Shown in pieces: positions 35,855 to 46,807 of a stretch of 64,000 nt of DNA (its first letter is position 1; the number at the start of each line of letters is the position of its first letter). The position numbers were made by a program, and so were the translations under genes. The stretch covers positions 4,340,001 to 4,404,000 of the forward strand of contig NZ_FXBL01000004.1 of NCBI RefSeq assembly GCF_900177325.1, in the 5' to 3' direction. Below the pieces are notes generated by a model that searched no databases, was not told where the DNA came from, and saw only the letters and a program-made list of their open reading frames with translations. The stretch comes from Mesorhizobium australicum. Lineage in GTDB: Bacteria; Pseudomonadota; Alphaproteobacteria; Rhizobiales; Rhizobiaceae.

Positions 35855-37225
35855 TCAGGCGACGTGAGCGCCGCCGACCCAGACGCCAGCGATATTCGGC
35901 TTCGAGGCGGTGTAGAGGATCGTCTCCAGCAGCATCTCGTCGTTGGCCTCGACGTCCCAGAGCCGGATCGTGCCATCTTCCGCGGCAGGGTCGATGGCGA
36001 GGGCGTCGAAATGGCAGCCGGGGGCGAAACGGCCGACCGGCAGGTTGAGCGCATCGCCGCCGCCCGCCGTCGCGAGATGGAAGGCCTCGCGAAAATCGAT
36101 GCGCGCATCGACCATGGCTGAACGCTGGCGCGGCGGCAGCGCCGGATCGACACCGCTTTCCAGCATGCGCGACACCATCACGGCGGCGCGCATCGCGTCG
36201 AGGATCGAGCTGATCGGCCCGCCGGATATGTCGGTGCCGAGGCCAACGCGCACGCCCTTCTCCAGCGCGGCGCGCAGCGGAAAGACCGCACCGGCGAAAT
36301 AGGCGTTGGACACCGGGCAATGCGCTACCGCCGCCTGTCGCGCGGCAAGCAGGTCCATGTCGTCGGCGGTGAGGAAATTGCTGTGCGCCAGCACGCTTCC
36401 CGCGCCGAGCAGGCCGAAACGGTCGAGGCTCGCCGCATCGGTCATGCCGTGCCGGGCAAGCACATAGCCGTGCGCCCAGTCGCTCTCGGAACAATGGGTC
36501 TGCACATGGCAGCCACAATCGCGCGCGAGCTCGCCAAGGCCTTGCAGCGTCGCGTTCGTGCAGGAGGGAATGAAGCGCGGCGTCACCACCGGGCGCACCC
36601 TGCCGTCGCGATTGGCCGGATGCGATCGAATATGATCGATCACCTCCCATGTGCCGGCGATTGCAGCCTCGGGGGATGCGTCGCGGTAGTAGTCCGGGCA
36701 AGACTGTGGATCGTCCATCGCCACCTTGCCGACCAGTGCACGTTGCCCCTCTTCCAGACAGATGTCCGCCAGGATGCGCGTCGCCTCGACATGGACGGTC
36801 GCGAAGTAGAGCGCCGTCGTCGTGCCGGTTGCGAGCAGGTCGGCCACAAGCCGCCGATAGACGCGCCGGGCAAAGGCGGCATCGGCGTAGCGCGCCTCCA
36901 GCGGGAATGTGTATTTGTGCAGCCAGACTTCGAGCGGGACATCGAGCGCGCGGCCGAGCTGCGGATATTGCGGCGCGTGAACATGGAGGTCGACGAAGCC
37001 CGGAAGCAGCAACATGCCATCGGGCAAGGTCGAAAGCACTCCGGTTTCGCGGGCCGTGGCCAGAGCCCGCTCATAGTCCTCCTCGCCTGGCCGTGTGACC
37101 GTCCGGATCACACCGTCTTCGCCGATGGCGATCAGGACCTCGTGCAAGGCATCGATGTCGCCGCGTTCGGGCGCATGAAAGCCGGAGGCCAGCAGGGTGC
37201 GTCCGCGAAGGCCGAGCCCTTGCAT
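35855..37225 (-). CDS. guaD: Guanine deaminase
   Basis: This amidohydrolase converts guanine to xanthine. At 456 residues it has typical length. The family marker PGFVDLHVHAPQYPQLG is followed by EVWLHKYTFPLEARYAD, a stretch specific to guanine deaminases. Further zinc-site and catalytic segments are VQTHCSESDWAH, LAHSNFL, VAHCPVSN and GLGTDISGGP. It is the last gene of the long leftward operon, 2 bp after an amidohydrolase gene. It would act on imported guanine or on products of the upstream enzymes. Confidence 0.9.
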   Translation of the reverse strand: MQGLGLRGRTLLASGFHAPERGDIDALHEVLIAIGEDGVIRTVTRPGEEDYERALATARETGVLSTLPDGMLLLPGFVDLHVHAPQYPQLGRALDVPLEVWLHKYTFPLEARYADAAFARRVYRRLVADLLATGTTTALYFATVHVEATRILADICLEEGQRALVGKVAMDDPQSCPDYYRDASPEAAIAGTWEVIDHIRSHPANRDGRVRPVVTPRFIPSCTNATLQGLGELARDCGCHVQTHCSESDWAHGYVLARHGMTDAASLDRFGLLGAGSVLAHSNFLTADDMDLLAARQAAVAHCPVSNAYFAGAVFPLRAALEKGVRVGLGTDISGGPISSILDAMRAAVMVSRMLESGVDPALPPRQRSAMVDARIDFREAFHLATAGGGDALNLPVGRFAPGCHFDALAIDPAAEDGTIRLWDVEANDEMLLETILYTASKPNIAGVWVGGAHVA

Positions 37226-37227
37226 GG

Positions 37228-38562
37228 CTACAGGCTGCGATCGCGCAGCGCGAGCGCCTTCTCGCGGAATTTGGCCCGGATCTCCGCCTCGTCGATGCCC
37301 ACAAGCACACGGTCCTCCATGACGATCCGGCCGTCGGCGATGGTGGTGACCACGTCGTCGGCGCGCGCCGAATAGACCAGCGCCGCTGCCTCGTCATAGA
37401 CGGGCAGGCAGTGCAGGCGGTCGAGATCGACGATGATGACGTCGGCCTTCATGCCGGGCGCGAGGATGCCGGTCTCAGGACGGTTCATGGCAATCGCCGA
37501 TCCGGCGGTCGCCATCTCCAGCAGCTCGTTCGTCTTCAGGAATTCGACGTCGTTCGTCTTGTCCTTGTGGATCATGCCGGCGAACTTCATCTCCTGGAAC
37601 ATGTCGAGCGCGTTGTGGCTGGCAGGCCCGTCGGTCGCGAGACCGACCGGAACACCCGCTGCGCGCAAGTCGCGCAGGCGCGCCGTGCCCGAATTGAGCT
37701 TGGCATTGCAGCACGGGCAGTGTCCGATGCGCGTGCCCGTCTCGGCCATGATGGCGATGTCGTCATCGGTGAGCTGCGTGCAGTGGGCGGCAGTGACGTC
37801 GGGGCCCAGGAAGCCGAGGGAATGGACCCATTTGACCGGCGTCGTGCCGTAGGTGTCGGCGACGTAGGCGACTTCCTGCGGCCCTTCGGCGAGGTGGGTA
37901 TGGATTGCAACCTTCTCCGCGTCGGCTACCTCGCGTACCAGCCGGAACATCTCCGCGCCACATGAATAGGGCGCGTGCGGCGAGAGCGCGAGATGAACCC
38001 GATCTCCGCCGGAGCGATGATGCTTCTTTACGAGGTCGCCGAAGGTCTCCAGCGTCTTCCACGACCAGTCCGTGATCGAGGCGTAGATGCCCCGGTCGGC
38101 GAAACCGTAGCCGAGCGTAGCGCGCAGCGGGATACGATGAAGCGCCTCGATCTCAGGCTCGACCGCATAGGCATCGAAATGCTCGTTGAAGGTAGTGATA
38201 CCCGCCTTGGCCATTTCCGCGAGCCCGGCGAGACTTGCCCAGTAGAGCGTGTCCGGGTCGAAATTGCGCTTCAGGCGCCACATCGTCGACAGCCATTCGA
38301 AAAGCTGCACGTCTTCCAGCAGGCCGCGCAGCAGCATGTTGGAGGCAATGTGCGTGTGGCTGTTGACGAAGCCGGGCATCACGACGCGGCCGTTCGCGTC
38401 GATGATCTTCTTCGCCCCGTCGGTCCCGACCGCATCCGCCGTGCCGACCTCCCGGATCGCATTGCCCTTGATGGTTACGACACCACGCGCGATCTTCGCC
38501 GCCCCGCCCATCGGCAGGACGACAGCGTTGACGATGGCGATGTCAGGCCCTTCGACGGTCAT
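37228..38562 (-). CDS. ATZ/TRZ-type amidohydrolase (SAH/MTA-deaminase-like)
   Basis: This metal-dependent deaminase has 444 residues, starting MTVEGPDIAIVNAVVLPMGG. Zinc-site segments are PGFVNSHTHIASNMLLRG, HTHLAEGPQEV, AAHCTQLTD and GLATDGPASHNALD. Relatives deaminate S-adenosylhomocysteine, methylthioadenosine or triazines, so an aminopurine-like substrate is likely. Its ATG overlaps the stop of the Rieske-less oxygenase gene by 4 bp (ATGA), so the two are translated together. The precise substrate is unknown. Confidence 0.87.
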   Translation of the reverse strand: MTVEGPDIAIVNAVVLPMGGAAKIARGVVTIKGNAIREVGTADAVGTDGAKKIIDANGRVVMPGFVNSHTHIASNMLLRGLLEDVQLFEWLSTMWRLKRNFDPDTLYWASLAGLAEMAKAGITTFNEHFDAYAVEPEIEALHRIPLRATLGYGFADRGIYASITDWSWKTLETFGDLVKKHHRSGGDRVHLALSPHAPYSCGAEMFRLVREVADAEKVAIHTHLAEGPQEVAYVADTYGTTPVKWVHSLGFLGPDVTAAHCTQLTDDDIAIMAETGTRIGHCPCCNAKLNSGTARLRDLRAAGVPVGLATDGPASHNALDMFQEMKFAGMIHKDKTNDVEFLKTNELLEMATAGSAIAMNRPETGILAPGMKADVIIVDLDRLHCLPVYDEAAALVYSARADDVVTTIADGRIVMEDRVLVGIDEAEIRAKFREKALALRDRSL

Positions 38563-39419
38563 GCCGCCTGCGCCGTCGTGCCGTAAACAATGCCTTTCTC
38601 CTTCAGCCAACGACGGTAGGCGACGGAGGAAGCGTCGGCGCGCGTCGGGATTTCGGCGCGTGGCTCGAGCGGTAGAAGCACCGGCCGCTGGTTCTCCAGG
38701 ATGATGCGGTCCTGCAGGAAGATGACCTGTTGGAAAGCGACGAGCTCGCTGACGGTCGAAACCTCATCGATGAGAAACATGACCGGATGCGCGCGGCAGC
38801 GGCCGGGGTCGAGCGGCTGGACAAAGAGACAGATCACGTCCCAGCGGTTGGCCGAGTTCGGGCATGTCTTGTAGAGCATTACCGCGAAGGGGTTGGTGAC
38901 CCTGTACATGTATTGGGTCATGATTCCCCCGGTTGCCGAAAGCGCGGCCTGCGGCTGGAAGAACTCGCAATTCGTGGCCCAGACCTCGTCGACGTCGCGG
39001 CGGATCTCGGTCGTGTAGTGCCGCACCTCCGTATGCGGTTCCGCGCCGAGGATGTCGGTGTGGACGAATGGGAAATGCGCCATGTCGAGGAAATTCTCCA
39101 CGACGCGAGGACCGGAGGCCTTGACCGAAATGGCCCCGCAGACGACGAGCCGCCGATCGGGCTCATGCGCTTCGGGGATGGACGGAATGTCGCCGGCCGG
39201 CTCGCCGAGGCTCGCCCAGAGATAGCCGTAACCCGTCTTCGCTCGCACGACGGCGCCCGTGTCGGTCCGGGAAACGGAGATCGCCCCGTCCGCGGCGCGG
39301 GTCACATTCAGGTCGTAGCCGAGAAGTCGGTTGGAGCTTTCGCCGACCGGAACGTCATCCAGCGCATCGATACAGTACCACTGGTCGAGGGCTGCCTTTT
39401 CCGCAGGCTTCATCGTCAT
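38559..39419 (-). CDS. Rieske-less ring-hydroxylating/N-demethylating oxygenase, copy A
   Basis: This is the catalytic domain of a Rieske non-heme-iron oxygenase without the [2Fe-2S] cluster, 286 residues. The mononuclear iron motif D-x2-H-x4-H is intact (D112, H115, H120 in ENFLDMAHFPFVHTDILG). The third acidic ligand is probably D237 in FLQDRIILENQRP. At the N-terminus the flank WYCIDALDD...LLGYDLNVTRAADG runs straight into GYGYLWASLGEPAGDIP, omitting the usual CxH...CxxH segment of about 70 residues. NdmC of caffeine degradation has the same architecture and borrows electrons from a Rieske domain on another protein. The start has GAGGAG seven bases upstream. It is coupled to an amidohydrolase. 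Confidence 0.88.
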   Translation of the reverse strand: MTMKPAEKAALDQWYCIDALDDVPVGESSNRLLGYDLNVTRAADGAISVSRTDTGAVVRAKTGYGYLWASLGEPAGDIPSIPEAHEPDRRLVVCGAISVKASGPRVVENFLDMAHFPFVHTDILGAEPHTEVRHYTTEIRRDVDEVWATNCEFFQPQAALSATGGIMTQYMYRVTNPFAVMLYKTCPNSANRWDVICLFVQPLDPGRCRAHPVMFLIDEVSTVSELVAFQQVIFLQDRIILENQRPVLLPLEPRAEIPTRADASSVAYRRWLKEKGIVYGTTAQAA

Positions 39420-39430
39420 GACGTCGCTCC

Positions 39431-40831
39431 TCATTGCTCGTAGACACGGTCCATGGTCGCCGCGTGCTCGGCGAGCGCGGCTTCCACGTCGAAGGCGCGG
39501 AACAGGCCCTTGCCGATGATCTCGCGGCCGTTGATGTAGGAATAGTCCACCTTGAACGGGCCGCAAAGCACCAGCGCGGCCAATGGATCGCGCTGCGTAC
39601 CGGAGAGGCCGATCTGGTCGCGCTTCACCGCGATGAAGTCCGCGCTCATGCCGGGCGCCAGATAACCGATATCGTCGCGTCCAAGCAGGGCCGCGCCACC
39701 GCGCGTCGCCATCTCAAGCGCCTCACGCGCCGACAATGCGCTCGGCGTGCCGCCGAAGCCGCCCCGGCCGCCGGGCTTCTCGGAAAGGTAGTGGTGCGGC
39801 GCGACGCGCTGGAGCATCAGTGCCAGCCTTGCCTCCATGAACATGTTCGACGTGTCGTTGGAGGCCGAGCCGTCGACGCCGAGCCCCACCTTCACGCCCT
39901 TGTCGAGCATCTCGCGGACCTTGGCGATCCCCTGGCCGCAGCGCATATTGGCCGACGGGCAATGCGCCACGCCCGTGCCCGTCGCAGCGAAACGGTCGAT
40001 CTCGGCGCTGGTCATGAAGATCGAGTGCGCAAACCAGACGTCATTGCCGAGCCAGCCCACGGACTCGGCGAACTCGACCGGCCGCATGCCGTAGATCTCA
40101 TGGCAGTACTTCTCCTCGAACAATTCCTCGGCAAGATGGGAATGCAGGTTCACGCCGGGATGCCGCCGAGCAAGCGCTGCTGCATTGCGCATCAGGTCGG
40201 GCGTCACCGAGAAGGGCGAGCACGGCGCCAGGATGATCCGGCTCATCGAATGGCGGGAATTGTCGTGGTAGGCACCGATCAGCCGCTCGGCGTCCTTGAG
40301 GATGGCATCTTCGTTCTCGACGCAACTGTCCGGCGGCAGGCCGCCTTGGCTCTCGCCGCGGGACATCGCCCCACGCGCGGCGTGGAAACGCAGGCCGAGC
40401 TCGCGCGCAGCCATGATGGTCGCGTCCAGCGTGCAGTTGTTCGGCAGGATATAGAGATGGTCCGAGCTGGTGGTGCAGCCAGAGTGGATCAGCTCGGCCA
40501 TCGCGACGCGCGCCGATATCCGGATCGCGTCGTCGTCCAGCCGGGCCCAGATCGGGTAGAGCGTCTTCAACCAGACGAGCAGCTCGTCGTCCTGCACCAT
40601 GACGCGGGTCAGGTTCTGGTACATGTGGTGATGCGTGTTCACCATGCCCGGCATGACGACATGGCCGGAGAGATCGAGCACCTCGTCCGCCCCGCTCGCC
40701 GCGAACTCCGCCGTCGTGCCGACCGCCTCGATGGCATTGTCGCGCACCAGCATCGCGCCGTCGGCGATCTCGCGGCGCCCGTCATCGAACGTGGCAAGGA
40801 GATCGATGTTCCTGACCAGAAGTGTCGTCAT
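39431..40831 (-). CDS. 8-oxoguanine deaminase
   Basis: This amidohydrolase is predicted to deaminate 8-oxoguanine to urate (466 residues). The zinc-site start PGMVNTHHHMYQNLTR and the specificity region LYPIWARLDDDAIRISARVA, SGCTTSSDHLYILPN and GAMSRGESQGGLPPDS are characteristic of the experimentally defined 8-oxoguanine deaminase group. HSHLAEE, FAHSIFM, HCPSANMR and GVDGSASND complete the active site. It lies 11 bp before the Rieske-less oxygenase gene and 10 bp after a purine-type permease gene. A related 8-substituted purine is possible. Confidence 0.88.
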   Translation of the reverse strand: MTTLLVRNIDLLATFDDGRREIADGAMLVRDNAIEAVGTTAEFAASGADEVLDLSGHVVMPGMVNTHHHMYQNLTRVMVQDDELLVWLKTLYPIWARLDDDAIRISARVAMAELIHSGCTTSSDHLYILPNNCTLDATIMAARELGLRFHAARGAMSRGESQGGLPPDSCVENEDAILKDAERLIGAYHDNSRHSMSRIILAPCSPFSVTPDLMRNAAALARRHPGVNLHSHLAEELFEEKYCHEIYGMRPVEFAESVGWLGNDVWFAHSIFMTSAEIDRFAATGTGVAHCPSANMRCGQGIAKVREMLDKGVKVGLGVDGSASNDTSNMFMEARLALMLQRVAPHHYLSEKPGGRGGFGGTPSALSAREALEMATRGGAALLGRDDIGYLAPGMSADFIAVKRDQIGLSGTQRDPLAALVLCGPFKVDYSYINGREIIGKGLFRAFDVEAALAEHAATMDRVYEQ

Positions 40832-40841
40832 CCCGATCGCC

Positions 40842-41777
40842 TCAGCGCACGTCGCGGAAATAGGGTTCGCCGAGTGCCGCGGGCGCCGCCATCATCCGCC
40901 GCACCTTCTGCCAGGCGAGGACCGGCACGATGATGAGCGCGATGGTGCCGAGATAGGGCAGCATGGAGAGCACGGGAGCGGCGATCGGCCAGTTGCGCGC
41001 CTGGCCGACGAAACCGAGGGAGGTGATGAGGCCGAAGAGAAGCGCGGCGAGCACCGCGTTGAGCGGCCGGTAGCCCGCGAAGATGACGAGCGCCACCGCG
41101 ATCCAGCCGCGGCCGGCCACCACGCCCTCCGACCAGGAGGGCACGAAGGCAAGCGTGAGATAGGCCCCAGCGCCAGCAGCAAGCGCCGCACCGGCGGAGA
41201 CATACCAGAAACGCATCCGCTGCACCGGTATGCCGGCCGCGTCAGCCGCGGCCGGGTTCTCGCCGACCGCCCGCATGTCGAGCCCGTGACGGGTGCGGAA
41301 CATGAGGTAGTGCAGCGCCACCGGCAGGATGATGTAGATCAGGTAGACGAGGATGTTCTGCGTGAACAGCGCGCGGCCGAGGAGCGGGATGTCGCTGAGC
41401 AGCGGGAGCGGGATCGGCGTGAAGGTAGCGGGCGCGGGCATGCCGGAATAGGCCTTGCCGATCGTGGCGGCGAGGCCGGTGCCCATCAGTGTCAGCGCCA
41501 GTCCGCACAGTACCTGGTTGGCCCGGATGTAGACCGTGGCTGCGGCGAAGACCATGCCGGCGAGGAGGCCGACGAGCAGCGCGAGGAAGAAGCCCAGCAT
41601 CGGGCTCGGCACGGCGACCACGGTTGCGATGCCGGTGATCGCGCCGACGGCCATCAGGCCCTCGACGCCGAGATTGACGACGCCGACGCGCTCGGCGAGC
41701 ACCTCGCCAAGGGCGGCAAGCGCCAGCACGCCGCCGGCAAGGATAGAGGTCTGGATCAGGCCGGCGATCAGGTCCAT
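40842..41777 (-). CDS. BMP-type nucleoside ABC importer permease 2
   Basis: This is an inner-membrane permease of 311 residues from the branched-chain-amino-acid/nucleoside permease superfamily. LAALGEVLAERVGVVNLGVE near the N-terminus is the diagnostic block. The coupling region includes GLDMRAVGENPAAADAAGIP near residue 165. It is the fifth gene of the leftward operon and works with the neighbouring permease, a double-domain ATPase and a BMP lipoprotein-like receptor. Confidence 0.92.
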   Translation of the reverse strand: MDLIAGLIQTSILAGGVLALAALGEVLAERVGVVNLGVEGLMAVGAITGIATVVAVPSPMLGFFLALLVGLLAGMVFAAATVYIRANQVLCGLALTLMGTGLAATIGKAYSGMPAPATFTPIPLPLLSDIPLLGRALFTQNILVYLIYIILPVALHYLMFRTRHGLDMRAVGENPAAADAAGIPVQRMRFWYVSAGAALAAGAGAYLTLAFVPSWSEGVVAGRGWIAVALVIFAGYRPLNAVLAALLFGLITSLGFVGQARNWPIAAPVLSMLPYLGTIALIIVPVLAWQKVRRMMAAPAALGEPYFRDVR

Positions 41778-41798
41778 CGCAAAACTCCGTCTGCTCGA

Positions 41799-42851
41799 TC
41801 AGCCATTCGCCGGCTCCGCGCGGGTGATGCGATAATGCGCCGCCTCGTCGCCGATCGCGGTGAAGAACAGGATCAGGCCGGTGATCGCAAGGACGGTCGA
41901 GACGTTGACGCCCTGGGTCTGCAGGATGATGCCGGAATTCAGGATCACGCCCATCAGCGCGGCGCCGGCCAGCACGCCGAGCGCCGAGCCGCGCGCCAGC
42001 ACCGCGACCATGATGCCGAGATAGCCGAAATTGTTGGAGATGCCGCCCTGCAGGCGGTGGACCGTTCCCGCCACCTCCAGCATCCCGGCGACGCCGGCGA
42101 TCGCGCCCGACAGGAGCATGACCGTGATGAGATGGCGTCGAAACGGCATGCCGGCATATTTCGCAGCACTTGGATTGGAGCCGGCGATGCGGACCTCATA
42201 GCCCCAGCGCGAGTAGTTGAGCGTGGCCGCGACGACGAAGGTCAGAAGAATCGCGATCGGAAAGCCCCAATGCACGATGCCCCACAACTCCGGCACCTCG
42301 TGCGGCAACTTGGCCGTCGTCGCAAGCGCGCGGCCGCTCGGATCGAGCCACGGGCCGGTCGCGACCCAGTAGACCAAAAGCGTCGCGACGAAGTTGAGGA
42401 GCAGCGTCGTGATCAGCTCGCTGACATCGGCATAGGCGCGCGCAAGCGTCGGAACGAGGATCCAGACCAGCCCTCCCAGCGCGCCGGCGACGAACATCAG
42501 CGGCAGGAGCAAAATCGTTGGCCCCGGGACGAATAGCGCGACGCCGGTCGCGGCAAAGGCGCCGGCATAGAATTGCCCCTCCGCGCCGATGTTCCAGGCG
42601 CCGATCTTCAGCGCAACGGCGACGGAGAGGCCAGTCAGGATCAGCGGCGTGACGAGCAGGCCGACATCCTCAAGCCCGAAGCTGTTGCCGAAGGTCGAGC
42701 GCACCACCTGCGTGGCAAGGCCGATGGGGTTGGCACCCGACGCGGCGAGCACGAGGCCGGCCACGACGAGCGCGAGCACGATGGCGATCGCGCGCGCGGC
42801 AAGCGCCACGGCGGGCTGGGCGGAGGGAACGCGCTGGATACGGAACGACAC
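41799..42851 (-). CDS. BMP-type nucleoside ABC importer permease 1
   Basis: This partner permease has 350 residues with about nine hydrophobic helices. The family block ALKIGAWNIGAEGQFYAGAF lies near residue 80 and YEVRIAGSNPSAAKYAGMPF near residue 222. It is spaced 2 bp after the ATPase gene. Confidence 0.92.
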   Translation of the reverse strand: MSFRIQRVPSAQPAVALAARAIAIVLALVVAGLVLAASGANPIGLATQVVRSTFGNSFGLEDVGLLVTPLILTGLSVAVALKIGAWNIGAEGQFYAGAFAATGVALFVPGPTILLLPLMFVAGALGGLVWILVPTLARAYADVSELITTLLLNFVATLLVYWVATGPWLDPSGRALATTAKLPHEVPELWGIVHWGFPIAILLTFVVAATLNYSRWGYEVRIAGSNPSAAKYAGMPFRRHLITVMLLSGAIAGVAGMLEVAGTVHRLQGGISNNFGYLGIMVAVLARGSALGVLAGAALMGVILNSGIILQTQGVNVSTVLAITGLILFFTAIGDEAAHYRITRAEPANG

Positions 42852-42853
42852 GC

Positions 42854-44452
<1,599 letters not shown>

Positions 44453-44466
44453 CCGGACTGTCGGGA

Positions 44467-45582
44467 TCAGAGGCCGCTGACGCCTTCGATCGACCAATCC
44501 CAGTTGTAGAGTTCCTCTTCGGTCATGCGGTGGCCGGCTGCCACCTTGACGTTGCCCTTGGCGTCCTTGATCTCGCCTTCGAACGGGCTCCAGCCGCCGA
44601 GGATCTTGTCGCGCACGGCATCGGCCTGCTTGGCGACCTCCGGCGGGACCGTCTCGCCCCAGGCGTCGCGGTCGACGCCGGCGCCCATGGCGAGCAGCGT
44701 TTCGCTCGGCGTCCACTTGCCCTCAAGGCGCATCCGCACCTGATCGACATAGTATTTCTTGAAGTCGATGACGATCGAGGAGACGTAGGCCTTCGGTCCA
44801 TAGCGGCGGATATCGGTGTTCCACATCACCGCCTTGGCGCCGCGCTGTTCTGCAACCTGCAGGTAGCCGGCCTCGTCCATGATGCCGAACAGCAGGTCGC
44901 AGCCATTGTCGAGCAGCGCGGTGCCGGCCTGGGTCGCGGCCTGCGGGTCGAACCAGGAGTTGATGACGATCGCCTGCATCGTGGCGTTCGGATTCACCGA
45001 GCGGGCGCCCATCAGGAATGCGTTGGTTCCCGAGTAGACGGACGGCACCGGGAAGGAAGCCACGTAGCCAAGCTTGCCGCTTTTGCTCATCAGGCCGGCG
45101 GCGACCCCGGTCACATAGGTCGGATACCAGTGCTGGAGGTAGTAGGTGCCGAGATTGGAAAGCGGATTGCGGCCGTCGCACTCGTAGAAGGCCACATCCG
45201 GCGAGCGGTTCGCCACGTCATAGAGGAAATCGCCGTAGTTGGAGGTCGCGAACACCATGTTGGCGCCCTCGGACACGAACTGGCGGAAGGTGCGGGTCGC
45301 GTCGGCTGAATAGGGAATGCTCTCGACGAAGAGCGTCTTCAGCTTCGGGAACGCCTCCTGGACCGCCTTCATGCCCTGGTCGTGGCTCCAGGTCCAACCC
45401 TCGTCGGTGACGGGGCCGGTGTGGCCGAAGGCGATGACGGCGTTCTCCTCGGCCACCGCCGGCAGCGGCTCCTGGGCGCGGGCCGGGGTGATCAGGCCGG
45501 TCTTGGGAAGGATCAGCGAAGCGCCCGCGGCGGCGCCGATGTTGAGGAAGCCGCGACGTGTCAGATGCGATAGCTTGAGCAT
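44467..45582 (-). CDS. BMP-family purine/nucleoside-binding protein
   Basis: This periplasmic receptor of the basic-membrane-protein (PnrA-like) family has 371 residues. It has a twin-arginine export signal (TRRGFLNIGAAAGASLIL, residues 8-25). The mature part shows GHTGPVTDEGWTWSHDQGMK, a family N-terminal block in which the aromatic residues stack on nucleobases, and later GCDLLFGIMDEAGYLQVAEQ. AAAGGA precedes the chosen ATG. The family typically binds purine nucleosides. The gene follows the adenosine-deaminase-family gene by 25 bp. Confidence 0.92.
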   Translation of the reverse strand: MLKLSHLTRRGFLNIGAAAGASLILPKTGLITPARAQEPLPAVAEENAVIAFGHTGPVTDEGWTWSHDQGMKAVQEAFPKLKTLFVESIPYSADATRTFRQFVSEGANMVFATSNYGDFLYDVANRSPDVAFYECDGRNPLSNLGTYYLQHWYPTYVTGVAAGLMSKSGKLGYVASFPVPSVYSGTNAFLMGARSVNPNATMQAIVINSWFDPQAATQAGTALLDNGCDLLFGIMDEAGYLQVAEQRGAKAVMWNTDIRRYGPKAYVSSIVIDFKKYYVDQVRMRLEGKWTPSETLLAMGAGVDRDAWGETVPPEVAKQADAVRDKILGGWSPFEGEIKDAKGNVKVAAGHRMTEEELYNWDWSIEGVSGL

Positions 45583-45607
45583 GTTGGTTCCTTTACGTCT
45601 TGTCGTG

Positions 45608-46648
45608 TCAGGCTTGGGAGGTGAGTTCGCTTGCAATGAGCCCGTCGATTTCGGCTGACCATTCGGACATCCACGTCCGCTTGGTCTCTGGATCGAGCCA
45701 GGAGGCCGCGAGGCCGGCGAGCGCGACCTCCTTCAGCCGAGCCGGCGACAGGCCGAAATTCTTGGCGATCAGCGCATATTCGCGATCGAGCGTCGTGCCG
45801 AACATCGGCGGATCGTCGGTGTGGATCGTAACGTTGAGTCCCGCGTCCATCATCCGCCGGATGGCGTGGTCGGGCGATGCAAGGTCGCGCCAGACTGTGG
45901 TGACGAGCGTGGTGCTGGGGCAGCAGGTGAACACGACGTCGAGTTCGCGACAGCGCTCCATCAGGGCCGGATCGTCGACGACGTGGTATCCGTGGTCGAC
46001 CCGCCGCAGGCCGAGTAGATCGACCGTATCGCGGACATAATCCGCCGGGCCATCCTCGCCCGCATGGTTGGTGACGTTGAGCCCCGCCGCCTTGGCGCGC
46101 TCGACAATGCCCAAGAACATGCCGGGCGGATTGGGCCGCTCGTCATAGTCGAAGCCGATGCCGATGATCTCCGCCGGACGTTCGGCGAGCACCATGTCGA
46201 GGAAGCGCTCGCCGCCCTCCGCGCCGAGCGGCTTGGCATGGGCCGGAATGAGCTTGGCGACGAGGCCGTACCGCTCCCTGGCGCGGCGGAAGCCGTCGAG
46301 AATGCCTTCGAGCATGGTCGAATAGGTCACGCCGTGTGCCAGATGCGCATGCGGGCTGAAGAACAGCTCGACATAGCGCGCACCGCCCAGCGCGCAGCGC
46401 TCCAGCGCTTCGAAGGTGATGCGCGAGAAGTCGTCGGCGCTTCGGACCGACGCGCAGACGAGATCATAGACCTTCAGGAAATCGAGCAGGTTCCCGTAGC
46501 TGTAGAGGTCTTCGGTGGGCTTGCCGTCGGGCAGCGCCACGCCATTCTGCGCCGCGAGTTCGGCGAAGGTCGAGGCAGACACGGCACCTTCCAGATGCAG
46601 GTGCAGTTCGGCCTTTGGTATGCGGCGAAAGAAACCCTCTAGCGACAT
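45608..46648 (-). CDS. Adenosine/adenine deaminase family protein
   Basis: This purine deaminase has 346 residues and is the first gene of the nine-gene leftward operon. Zinc ligands and catalytic residues appear in AELHLHLEGA (H16, H18), TNHAGEDGP (catalytic Glu), VDHGYHV and HTDDPPMF. The family includes adenosine deaminase and the related adenine and modified-purine deaminases; HTDDP with GIGFDYDERPNPP does not settle which. Placement ahead of a BMP nucleoside importer favours an imported aminopurine nucleoside or base. Confidence 0.88.
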   Translation of the reverse strand: MSLEGFFRRIPKAELHLHLEGAVSASTFAELAAQNGVALPDGKPTEDLYSYGNLLDFLKVYDLVCASVRSADDFSRITFEALERCALGGARYVELFFSPHAHLAHGVTYSTMLEGILDGFRRARERYGLVAKLIPAHAKPLGAEGGERFLDMVLAERPAEIIGIGFDYDERPNPPGMFLGIVERAKAAGLNVTNHAGEDGPADYVRDTVDLLGLRRVDHGYHVVDDPALMERCRELDVVFTCCPSTTLVTTVWRDLASPDHAIRRMMDAGLNVTIHTDDPPMFGTTLDREYALIAKNFGLSPARLKEVALAGLAASWLDPETKRTWMSEWSAEIDGLIASELTSQA

Positions 46649-46788
46649 AGCACCCTTTTGTCCCGAGCGGGAGTTGTTCGATATTCTGAACGTTTATCCC
46701 GCCACCTGTCCTTCCATACGCAACACATGTCAGGGAAAACAGGCTTGCACAAGTCGAAATTTGATGCCTAATTAGACAAGAAATCAAG

Positions 46789-46807
46789 TTGCACAATAAT
46801 TATGCAA
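46789..46807. promoter_or_regulatory. 19-bp near-perfect palindrome in the shared control region
   Basis: TTGCACAATAATTATGCAA is symmetric at 8 of 9 pairs around a central A. It lies in the 204-bp AT-rich region between the divergent deaminase gene (starting at 46648) and the acylphosphatase-like gene (46853), 45 bp before the latter. One bound regulator here could control both the leftward nine-gene operon and the rightward Rieske operon. The LysR protein encoded at 50374 is the obvious candidate, by inference. Confidence 0.55.

Noticed and set aside
39420..39566. An open frame extending the oxygenase copy A reading frame upstream, which might have held the missing Rieske domain.
   Set aside because: It lies within the 3' end of the 8-oxoguanine deaminase gene in another frame, is Arg/Gly-rich and contains no CxH or CxxH pattern. 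A clear ribosome-binding site marks the real start at 39419.
40635..42536. A 633-residue open frame on the plus strand across the nucleoside importer permease genes.
   Set aside because: It is antisense to two well-supported permease genes and has the His/Arg/Asp/Gln-rich, low-complexity composition typical of shadow frames in GC-rich DNA.
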